A DNA stretch of 11,136 bases from an uncultured Christensenella sp. (GTDB taxonomy: Bacteria; Bacillota; Clostridia; Christensenellales; Borkfalkiaceae): assembly GCA_910578145.1 (NCBI GenBank), contig CAJTPJ010000024.1, positions 1 to 11,136 of the forward strand. The letters are read 5' to 3'. Under the pieces are notes generated by a model. That model was not told where the DNA came from, did not search any database, and was given only the letters and a program-made list of their open reading frames with translations. Position numbers and translations under genes: made by a program. Below are positions 6,477 to 11,136 of this stretch, piece by piece. Numbering within the stretch: position 1 is the first letter of the stretch; every line of letters begins with the position of its first letter.

Positions 6477-8381
6477 TTACATCAACGCCCTGCCCTGTGC
6501 AGTGCCGATTACGGTAAACACGTCGATTTCCTCGCCCGTTTTTGCGTCAACGTAGATATAAAACTCGCTTCCGTCGTAAACGCCGTTAAACTCGTAAGCA
6601 AGCGCTTCGCCGCCGTCTACGGGCATTACGCAAAGCCTTACGCCTTCAACTTCAAATCCCGCGTGCAGGTTTGCCGCCGCTTCCTTTTTGGAAATAGCCG
6701 CTTCGGGAGCGTTTCTTTCGGTGTGGTTAAGCACGTAAGCAAGCCCTTCCATACCGGTAACGATGCCTCTTTCCTCGCAAACTTTTACTTTAATCATATC
6801 CGCATAGAAGATAACGTCGTCGTCTTCGTAAACGAAGTTAAGGTTGCAGGTAGAGCCGTTTTCGCTGGTCCAAACTGCCTTCATATCGTCAATGCCAAGC
6901 TCGTCAAGAAAATCTTCAGCAATGTCAATACATCTTTCTACCGAGAAATTTTTCTGCGAGCAATCTTTATAGCTGTTGAACTCAACTACTTTTCCGCCTT
7001 TTTTAGAGAGCTGTGCGCTCATCTCGCCGTCCTTCGTGGTAAGCGTGATATTGTAAAGGGAAAGCTGTTCGGCAACGGTTTCGCCGGTGCAACGCGCGTC
7101 CTGTATATCGTAGTCTTTAAAATATTCTCTTGCAAGCTCTTCCGCGCGTCCCGCCGAAATTTCGGTTAATCCTTCAAGGTTTTTAGCCGTTACTTTGTCT
7201 ATATTTTCGGCAAAGGGACCGTCCTGAATTTCCTTGGGGGTTTCTACGGTGTTGTTTTGGATGGTGTCGAAAGTGGTGTAAACGAAATTGTTTTTCTTGC
7301 CGTTAAGCGCCGCAATCATATCTTTTTCGTTGCAGTTGACGCAAAGGTCGTTAATGGTGCGTTTAAGCTCGAGATTGGTGTTATACATATGCTCGATAGT
7401 AGCTATCTGACTATCGGTCAGCTTGTTGCCGCTTGCAACGGCGTACAGCATAGACTGCGCGCTGTCGCCCATTTTGTTTACGAAAGAGGTAATGCTTTCG
7501 GTCATTTGCATATCTACGGGCAAACGCTCTAACACGGTTTCCGCCATTTCGCTTTCTATAGCTATGTCGGAAAGCAGTTTAACCTGCTCGTTTTTAGAAT
7601 TGGAAACTCTTATTTTGGAGAGGTTGGTGTCAAGATTGTCTACTATAGAGTTAAGCTCGTATAACGACTCGGTGTGAACGGTGGCAAGGTCCGCCTGCAT
7701 ACCGTTCATATTTATCCAGCCGAAAGTTAACATAGTGCCGAGGGCAAGGGTGGTAACGCCCAGAGAAATTACCGCTGCAAGCCAGCCGCCGAAACCGGGA
7801 GCGTGGCGCTTATCGTTCTTTTCCGCTCTCTTTTGGGCGCGTACTTTAAGGCGGTGTTCGCGCTTAGCCCGTTTTTCAGCCAGCGCCGCTTCGCGCTTTG
7901 CAACTCTCGCCTCTATTTTAGCCGCGCGCGCTTCTCTCTTGCGCTCTATGCGCGCCTCTTTCGATTCGTGCTTCAATATATCGCGGCGCTCCCGTCTTTT
8001 TTCTATGCGCTCGTGCCTTGCCTGCTTAAACGCGGCAATCCTGTCAAGACGCTTTTGTTTTGCCGCAAGCCTTTTTTCAAGACGTTTTTGCTTTTTCTCG
8101 GCGCGTATTTTCGCGGCTTCAAGTCTTTTTTGCTCGCGCGCCTGCTTTCTCTTTAATTTCTTTTCGCTTACCGCTTTAACCTGTTTTTTCTTAGCGGTTT
8201 TAGCGGGTTTAACAGACTTTTCGTTTTTAACGCTATTTTCGCTCTTTACGCTATTTTGCTTTTTGGGCGAAGAAGAGGAGCGTTTAACGGTTGTCTTTTT
8301 TGCCGTGGATTTTTTTGCGGGGCTTTTGCGGGTAAGGCTTTCCGCCTTTTCCGTTCCGCTTGAAGTTACTTTCTTGTTCAT
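6477..8381 (-). CDS. ypeB: Germination protein YpeB with a long basic N-terminal extension
   Basis: YpeB is made in the forespore and is mutually required with SleB for accumulation of both in the spore and for cortex lysis at germination. The family part here has a transmembrane helix (about 200-222), a helical region (223-385), the signature DGPF (387-390) and PepSY-like repeats to the C terminus, ending near YVDAKTGEEIDVF. The protein is 634 residues against about 450 in Bacillus subtilis. The excess is at the N terminus, where the membrane anchor normally lies near residue 1. Residues 1-72 are rich in Ser, Thr, Lys, Pro and Ala; residues 73-194 are a Lys/Arg/Glu/Ala helix. I count 73 Lys+Arg and 24 Asp+Glu in 1-194. 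The start is secure: GGAGGG at 8388-8393 (minus), 6 bases from the ATG and overlapping the sleB stop. No internal start fits the family part. It forms an operon with sleB. Confidence 0.93.
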   Translation of the reverse strand: MNKKVTSSGTEKAESLTRKSPAKKSTAKKTTVKRSSSSPKKQNSVKSENSVKNEKSVKPAKTAKKKQVKAVSEKKLKRKQAREQKRLEAAKIRAEKKQKRLEKRLAAKQKRLDRIAAFKQARHERIEKRRERRDILKHESKEARIERKREARAAKIEARVAKREAALAEKRAKREHRLKVRAQKRAEKNDKRHAPGFGGWLAAVISLGVTTLALGTMLTFGWINMNGMQADLATVHTESLYELNSIVDNLDTNLSKIRVSNSKNEQVKLLSDIAIESEMAETVLERLPVDMQMTESITSFVNKMGDSAQSMLYAVASGNKLTDSQIATIEHMYNTNLELKRTINDLCVNCNEKDMIAALNGKKNNFVYTTFDTIQNNTVETPKEIQDGPFAENIDKVTAKNLEGLTEISAGRAEELAREYFKDYDIQDARCTGETVAEQLSLYNITLTTKDGEMSAQLSKKGGKVVEFNSYKDCSQKNFSVERCIDIAEDFLDELGIDDMKAVWTSENGSTCNLNFVYEDDDVIFYADMIKVKVCEERGIVTGMEGLAYVLNHTERNAPEAAISKKEAAANLHAGFEVEGVRLCVMPVDGGEALAYEFNGVYDGSEFYIYVDAKTGEEIDVFTVIGTAQGRALM

Positions 8382-8392
8382 TTAATTCCCTC

Positions 8393-9121
8393 CTAAATAG
8401 CAAAAACGTGTTTACCAATCGTGGTAATCGTCTTTCTTCCGAAAATCCAGCTGCTCGTAGCCACCGCGGGGTTGTAATAATACAGGCATCCGTAAGTGGG
8501 GTCCCAGCCGTTCATCGCGTCCTGCGCGGCGTTCATAGCCGTTTTATCGGGCGAAAGATTTATTTGCCCGTCGGAAACCGCGGTAAACGCGCCTTTCTGG
8601 TAAACTACGCCCGAAATAGTGTTGGGGAAAGAAGAGGAAGCAACGCGGTTCATAATAACCGCGCCTACCGCAACCTGTCCCGTGTAACTTTCGCCGCGCG
8701 CTTCTGCGTAAATGCATTTTGCAAGCAGATACAGGTCGGAGTTGGTGTAGTTGGAGTTGGATTGCTTTTTGTCGTTTTCAAGTACCTTAACGCTGTCGTT
8801 CATACCAAGCGCGGCATAGGTGGAAATGCCCGCCACGCCGTCTACGGTAAGTCCGTTTTTGCGCTGGAATTTTTTTACCGCTTCAACCGTTTTCGAGCCG
8901 TAAATTCCGTCAACCGAGCCGGAATAATAACCCCACTGCTTTAAGCGCCTTTGTAATTCTTTAACTTCGCCGCCCGTCGCACCCTGACGCAATACAGCCG
9001 TCTGAATGAACGGAGAAGCCAAGTCGCCTTCGTTCGTTTGTCCTAAATTGAATAAGGCGCCCGTTGTGCACACAGCGGCCATCGCAATGGAAGCCACGCC
9101 TATTCTAAGTGCTTTTTTCAT
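8393..9121 (-). CDS. sleB: Spore cortex-lytic enzyme SleB
   Basis: SleB is a lytic transglycosylase that cuts muramic-delta-lactam-containing cortex peptidoglycan during germination. The order seen is an N-terminal hydrophobic secretion signal (about 1-25), a peptidoglycan-binding type 1 domain (about 46-107, with LRQGATGGEVKELQRRL and YGSKTVEAVKKFQ), a polar linker (about 108-127), and the SleB hydrolase domain (about 128-242). E140 in IYAEARGE matches the catalytic glutamate of the family. Further family sequences are VAVGAVIMNRV and the C-terminal FGRKTITTIGKHVF. The length of 242 residues is slightly short but complete. The ATG is preceded by AAGGAGG at 9126-9132 (minus strand), 4 bases away. 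The stop codon overlaps the ribosome binding site of ypeB, so the two are translated from one message. A SigG-like promoter lies at 9211-9239. Confidence 0.96.
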   Translation of the reverse strand: MKKALRIGVASIAMAAVCTTGALFNLGQTNEGDLASPFIQTAVLRQGATGGEVKELQRRLKQWGYYSGSVDGIYGSKTVEAVKKFQRKNGLTVDGVAGISTYAALGMNDSVKVLENDKKQSNSNYTNSDLYLLAKCIYAEARGESYTGQVAVGAVIMNRVASSSFPNTISGVVYQKGAFTAVSDGQINLSPDKTAMNAAQDAMNGWDPTYGCLYYYNPAVATSSWIFGRKTITTIGKHVFAI

Positions 9122-9210
9122 TTTTCCTCCTTGCTCTGCCGTGTGCGGCGAGCGTCATAAATATGTGTTTTTAAGGGCGGTAAACCAAAACGGCAACCCG
9201 CCTTTGCAAT

Positions 9211-9239
9211 TATTATGAATATTGAAGAAAAAAATATGC
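9211..9239 (-). promoter_or_regulatory. SigG-type forespore promoter of sleB-ypeB
   Basis: On the minus strand GCATA (9239-9235) and CATAATA (9217-9211) are separated by 17 bases. Both fully fit the published SigG patterns GHATR and CATXHTA, and the spacing is within one base of the usual 18. Transcription would start near 9204, giving a leader of about 83 bases before the sleB ATG. SigG control agrees with the known regulation of sleB-ypeB. The -35 overlaps the foot of a terminator hairpin. Confidence 0.75.
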
Positions 9240-9267
9240 GGGGCGCATTAAAAATCCAGCGCCCCGC
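9228..9267 (-). terminator. Second terminator downstream of spoIIR
   Basis: GCGGGGCGC (9238-9246) pairs perfectly with GCGCCCCGC (9259-9267) around a 12-base loop. On the minus strand the stem is followed by ATATTTTTTT, a good U tract. It lies downstream of the first spoIIR hairpin as a tandem terminator, and its foot shares bases 9238-9239 with the -35 of the sleB promoter. Confidence 0.75.
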
Positions 9268-9274
9268 TTTAACG

Positions 9275-9315
9275 GTAAAATTAAACGCCGTTTGCGGTTT
9301 AGCGCAAACGGCGTT
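9275..9315 (-). terminator. First terminator downstream of spoIIR
   Basis: AACGCCGTTTGCG (9284-9296) and CGCAAACGGCGTT (9303-9315) form a perfect 13-bp stem with a 6-base loop. Read on the minus strand it begins 5 bases after the spoIIR stop and is followed by a T-rich stretch (TTTAATTTT). Confidence 0.8.
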
Positions 9316-9319
9316 ACGT

Positions 9320-9847
9320 TCATTTAAAAAACTTATTTATTATGTCGGCTATTGCCGAGCGGTACTCAACGTCGGCGGAAGCCGCGGTAAAGCAGAGAGG
9401 GGGATAAATTACGCACCACCAATTATCGCCCGTGCCCGAGCCCAGCTCAACTATAAGCGCGTCGTAAACTCCCTGTTCCAGCGTAAGGTCGCCGTAAACG
9501 CGGGTAGGAAAATTTTCCGCGCGGATTTGCGCCCGCGAAGAGTAGTTAAATCCGTGTTCGGCAAGCGTTTCGTCGCATATTTTTTCAATCTCGCCAAGCA
9601 GCCCGCTCATTACATCAATCGCCGTCTGTTTGTCCACGCAACCGGCAACGTAGGGGGTAATAAATTTTACCACTTCGTCTTTTACTATATATTTAACGTC
9701 CTGGTCAATCTGCGCGTTGGAGTTGGCTCTAACGTGTATGCGCAGGTAGTCGTTTTCCGCCCGCGCGGTTTCGCCGTGAAGGTTGACGAAAACAAGAGTA
9801 GCCCCCAAAATTATAACAACAAATGCCGCCGCAAATAACTTTTTCAT
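9320..9847 (-). CDS. spoIIR: Stage II sporulation protein R (SpoIIR)
   Basis: SpoIIR is the forespore signal that crosses the septum and activates SpoIIGA, which then processes pro-SigE in the mother cell. The protein has an N-terminal hydrophobic signal or anchor (about 4-22) and then the secreted domain. Family motifs are LRIHVRANSN (35-44), NFPTRVYGDLTL (112-123) and NWWCVIYPPLCF (142-153). Four cysteines (C70, C91, C145, C152) lie in the exported part. At 175 residues it ends about 20 residues after the NWWC block, shorter than the 224-residue Bacillus subtilis protein, but the conserved core is complete. The ATG has a strong ribosome binding site (GAGGTGA, 3 bases away). It is transcribed alone: a SigF-like promoter precedes it and two tandem terminators separate it from sleB. 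Confidence 0.95.
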   Translation of the reverse strand: MKKLFAAAFVVIILGATLVFVNLHGETARAENDYLRIHVRANSNAQIDQDVKYIVKDEVVKFITPYVAGCVDKQTAIDVMSGLLGEIEKICDETLAEHGFNYSSRAQIRAENFPTRVYGDLTLEQGVYDALIVELGSGTGDNWWCVIYPPLCFTAASADVEYRSAIADIINKFFK

Positions 9848-9868
9848 AAATCACCTCGTTACGGGTAA

Positions 9869-9898
9869 GTTTATTGCCGCCGCTGATAAAATTTATAC
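9869..9898 (-). promoter_or_regulatory. SigF-type promoter of spoIIR
   Basis: On the minus strand GTATA (9898-9894) and GGCAATAAA (9878-9870) are separated by exactly 15 bases, the spacing of SigF promoters (GYATA-N15-GGHRARHTX type). The -10 has two deviations. Transcription would start near 9862, leaving a short leader with the ribosome binding site. SigF control of spoIIR is established in Bacillus subtilis. Confidence 0.6.
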
Positions 9899-9964
9899 GC
9901 TCATAACGTAAAAAAATTTTTGCGTGATTATTTTTGTTTTAGTTAATACTTTATTAACCTTTTT

Positions 9965-10007
9965 AAGGGGGGAGTCATACAATATATTGTGGTGCGCTGC
10001 ACCCCTT
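9965..10007. other. Palindromic cluster in the spoIIR-tRNA intergenic region
   Basis: Three nested or adjacent symmetric elements occur here: the perfect 12-bp palindrome ACAATATATTGT (9979-9990); the hairpin GGTGC-GCT-GCACC (9991-10003); and AAGGGG (9965-9970), which can pair with CCCCTT (10002-10007). The 12-mer resembles the core of an NrdR box, but I see no second box at the usual distance and no ribonucleotide reductase gene. The rest of 9899-10054 is AT-rich and shows nothing else. Confidence 0.4.
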
Positions 10008-10054
10008 TCAACTACGCCGCAAATTTTTTATAAAAAAATAAAAATTACTTAAAA

Positions 10055-10101
10055 AAACGCTTGATTTTTAATTTCTAATTTGTTATATTAATTAAGCGTT
10101 T
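10055..10101. repeat. Inverted repeat flanking the tRNA promoter
   Basis: AAACGCTTGAT (10055-10065) and ATTAAGCGTTT (10091-10101) are inverted repeats with one mismatch in 11 bases. The left arm overlaps the -35 and the right arm covers the probable transcription start, ending one base before the tRNA-Val. It could be an operator or a chance symmetry. Confidence 0.4.
10061..10089 (+). promoter_or_regulatory. Promoter of the tRNA-Val/Gly/Cys cluster
   Basis: TTGATT (10061-10066) and TATATT (10084-10089) are 17 bases apart, with TG at 10081-10082 making an extended -10. Transcription would start near 10096, only about 6 bases before the mature 5' end of tRNA-Val. Confidence 0.65.
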
Positions 10102-10177
10102 GGGAGCTTAGCTCAGTTGGGAGAGCAACTGCCCTACAAGCAGTGGGTCACAGGTTCGAGCCCTGTAGCTCCCACCA
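10102..10177 (+). tRNA. tRNA-Val (anticodon TAC)
   Basis: A complete 76-base cloverleaf: acceptor GGGAGCT (10102-10108) with AGCTCCC (10167-10173), D stem GCTC/GAGC, anticodon stem ACTGC/GCAGT, T stem ACAGG/CCTGT with loop TTCGAGC, discriminator A and an encoded CCA (10175-10177). The 7-base anticodon loop is CCTACAA, giving anticodon TAC at 10135-10137, which reads valine GUN codons. The base before the anticodon (position 33, 10134) is C, whereas nearly all tRNAs have U there. It is first in a three-tRNA transcript. Confidence 0.95.
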
Positions 10178-10180
10178 ACG

Positions 10181-10296
10181 AAAATAGTGCGGCAAATATA
10201 TGCGGGAGTGGCTCAGTGGTAGAGCGTCACCTTGCCAAGGTGAATGTCGCGGGTTCGAATCTCGTCTCCCGCTCCAATAATTGCCCGCACTATTTT
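10181..10296 (+). repeat. Inverted repeat enclosing tRNA-Gly
   Basis: AAAATAGTGCGGCAA (10181-10195) is complementary to TTGCCCGCACTATTTT (10281-10296) over 15 pairs, with one bulged C at 10284. The arms lie in the two spacers on either side of tRNA-Gly. In the precursor RNA they would form a long helix with the folded tRNA in its loop. T residues continue to 10299 after the right arm, resembling a terminator tail. Confidence 0.75.
10202..10276 (+). tRNA. tRNA-Gly (anticodon GCC)
   Basis: A complete 75-base cloverleaf: acceptor GCGGGAG (10202-10208) with CTCCCGC (10266-10272), D stem GCTC/GAGC, anticodon stem TCACC/GGTGA with loop TTGCCAA, T loop TTCGAAT, discriminator T and an encoded CCA (10274-10276). 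Anticodon GCC is at 10234-10236. The T stem (GCGGG with CTCGT) contains two G-U pairs. It is flanked by a 15-bp inverted repeat. Confidence 0.96.
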
Positions 10297-10303
10297 TTTA
10301 TAA

Positions 10304-10378
<75 letters not shown>

Positions 10379-10384
10379 AAAAAT

Positions 10385-10413
10385 AAAGCCCTTGCGTTTT
10401 TCGCAGGGGCTTT
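10385..10413. terminator. Bidirectional terminator between tRNA-Cys and the GtrA gene
   Basis: AAAGCCCTTGCG (10385-10396) pairs with CGCAGGGGCTTT (10402-10413) through 12 pairs including one G-U, with a 5-base T loop. A T-rich stretch follows on the plus strand, and a stronger T run (TTTATTTTTT) on the minus strand. It can end both the tRNA transcript and the convergent GtrA transcript, whose stop codon is 3 bases away. Confidence 0.85.
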
Positions 10414-10416
10414 TCG

Positions 10417-10911
10417 TTATTTCTTTTTAAATAAATTTTCAATTTTGTCGGTAACTTTGCGGTTAAAAACTATAAATTTATCCCATATAAATTCGGTGAC
10501 GAAGTTTATAACCATCATCATAAACGTTACCAAAAGCCCCAAATTTTTGGGCAGTTGCGCGGCAATCGCGTCGCCGCCGAATACGGAAACGGGGATAAAC
10601 GCGCAGTAATACACGAGCACGAGCCCCATTGCAAGCGGAATATTGTTAGCCGCTTTAAAGGTAAATTTCCGATTGAAAGTAAAATTCCAAATAACCGATA
10701 AAATTACGCTTATCAGGTAAGCGGGCCACCAGGGTAGCCAGCCCGTCCAATCGCATAAAATACCGTCGGAAACCAACTGTATTACTCCCGCCGAAATAGA
10801 AAACGCCGTAAACTTTAAAATTTGGATAAATTGCTGTTTTTTAGTAAGGTTTTCGGGCTCGGCGGGCGCAACTTGTTTTTCGTTGTCAACCTCGTTTGAT
10901 ATTTCTTCCAT
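10417..10911 (-). CDS. GtrA-family membrane protein
   Basis: This 164-residue protein has an acidic, polar N terminus (1-28) followed by four predicted membrane helices (about 31-52, 60-78, 92-110, 122-142). Family motifs are SVIWNFTFNRKFTF (72-85), joining helices 2 and 3, and the related WDKFIVFNRK (143-152) after helix 4. GtrA-like proteins are small membrane proteins often tied to polysaccharide or teichoic acid glycosylation, possibly moving undecaprenyl-linked sugars. No glycosyltransferase partner is visible here, so the role is open. The ATG has GGAGG (10918-10922, minus) with 6-base spacing. It has its own promoter and a shared terminator, so it is probably monocistronic. Confidence 0.9.
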   Translation of the reverse strand: MEEISNEVDNEKQVAPAEPENLTKKQQFIQILKFTAFSISAGVIQLVSDGILCDWTGWLPWWPAYLISVILSVIWNFTFNRKFTFKAANNIPLAMGLVLVYYCAFIPVSVFGGDAIAAQLPKNLGLLVTFMMMVINFVTEFIWDKFIVFNRKVTDKIENLFKKK

Positions 10912-10937
10912 AGATATCCTCCAAAAAAGCTAAATTG

Positions 10938-10966
10938 ATTTTATCATAAAATTATTGTGCGCGCAA
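10938..10966 (-). promoter_or_regulatory. Promoter of the GtrA-family gene
   Basis: On the minus strand TTGCGC (10966-10961) and TAAAAT (10943-10938) are 17 bases apart, with a TG dinucleotide at 10946-10945 forming an extended -10. The start point would be near 10931, about 20 bases before the ATG, leaving room for the GGAGG ribosome binding site. Confidence 0.65.
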
Positions 10967-10985
10967 GTTTTGGGTGGTAAAAAGA

Positions 10986-11014
10986 TTGACTTTTTAGTAG
11001 GATTTTGATAATAT
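10986..11014 (+). promoter_or_regulatory. Promoter of the tRNA-Leu gene
   Basis: TTGACT (10986-10991) and TAATAT (11009-11014) are 17 bases apart, with TG at 11006-11007. This predicts a start near 11021, about 44 bases before the tRNA. A perfect TATAAT at 11038-11043 sits closer but lacks a recognisable -35, so it is an alternative or second start. Confidence 0.5.
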
Positions 11015-11064
11015 AACAATGCTTTTAAGTGTAAGCGTATAATATATGGAAGCGTAAAATGCAC

Positions 11065-11136
11065 GCTCGTGTGGTGGAATAGGCAGACGCAAGGGACTTA
11101 AAATCCCTCGGTAGAGATACCGTGCCGGTTCAAGTC
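11065..11136 (+). tRNA. tRNA-Leu (anticodon TAA), cut by the window end
   Basis: The 5' part of a class II tRNA: acceptor 5' strand GCTCGTG (11065-11071), leucine-type D arm, and anticodon stem AGGGA/TCCCT with loop CTTAAAA, giving anticodon TAA at 11099-11101. A long variable arm follows (around CGGTAGAGATACCG), then the start of the T arm with GGTTCAAGTC. The acceptor 3' strand lies beyond the window. Confidence 0.93.

Noticed and set aside
6372..7169. A long plus-strand open frame opposite the ypeB C-terminal part.
   Set aside because: It is antisense to the well-supported ypeB reading frame, shows no recognisable domain and has no plus-strand translation signal.
7681..8385. A plus-strand open frame of 234 codons rich in Arg, Ser, Phe and Leu.
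   Set aside because: It is the complement of the Lys/Arg/Glu-rich YpeB extension. Its composition follows from the purine-rich coding strand opposite, and no promoter or ribosome binding site is seen.
9215..9838. A plus-strand open frame of 207 codons opposite spoIIR.
   Set aside because: It is antisense to spoIIR, crosses both spoIIR terminators and has no family motifs.

Overview
This window looks like an origin-proximal chromosome segment from a moderately AT-rich, endospore-forming member of the Clostridia (Bacillota). The evidence is four sporulation or germination genes (yyaC, spoIIR, sleB, ypeB), a chromosomal soj/spo0J (ParA/ParB) pair with parS-like sites, strong GGAGG-type ribosome binding sites, and promoters matching the forespore sigma factors SigF and SigG. 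I cannot name the species. No rRNA, CRISPR array, transposase or prophage gene is visible.

Layout. 189-764 (-): yyaC, a spore-associated protease-like gene. 777-1365: gene-free, AT-rich DNA with two perfect and two near-perfect DnaA boxes in one orientation and two parS-like sites, a candidate replication origin or origin-associated region. 1366-5253 (+): ftsH, soj, spo0J as an apparent operon with a SigA-type promoter, a third parS-like site in the ftsH-soj gap and a strong terminator. 5543-6307 (+): a stand-alone metallo-beta-lactamase-fold gene, more AT-rich than its neighbours, with its own promoter and terminator. 6477-9121 (-): sleB-ypeB, the cortex-lytic enzyme and its partner, behind a SigG-like promoter. 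9320-9847 (-): spoIIR behind a SigF-like promoter. 10102-10378 (+): a tRNA-Val/Gly/Cys cluster. 10417-10911 (-): a GtrA-family membrane protein. 11065-11136 (+): the 5' part of a tRNA-Leu.

How the genes fit together. Soj, Spo0J and the parS-like sites form an origin-segregation module that also serves forespore chromosome capture in spore formers. SpoIIR is made in the forespore under SigF and triggers SigE activation in the mother cell. SleB and YpeB are made later in the forespore, stored in the spore, and degrade the cortex at germination. FtsH is a membrane AAA+ protease.

Most notable points: (1) YpeB carries a roughly 195-residue, strongly basic, histone-tail-like plus charged-helix extension before its membrane anchor, which would face the forespore chromosome. 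(2) DnaA boxes and parS-like sites share one intergenic region. (3) tRNA-Gly is enclosed by a 15-bp inverted repeat followed by a T run. (4) tRNA-Val has C instead of U at position 33. (5) The SigG-like promoter of sleB overlaps the foot of a spoIIR terminator.
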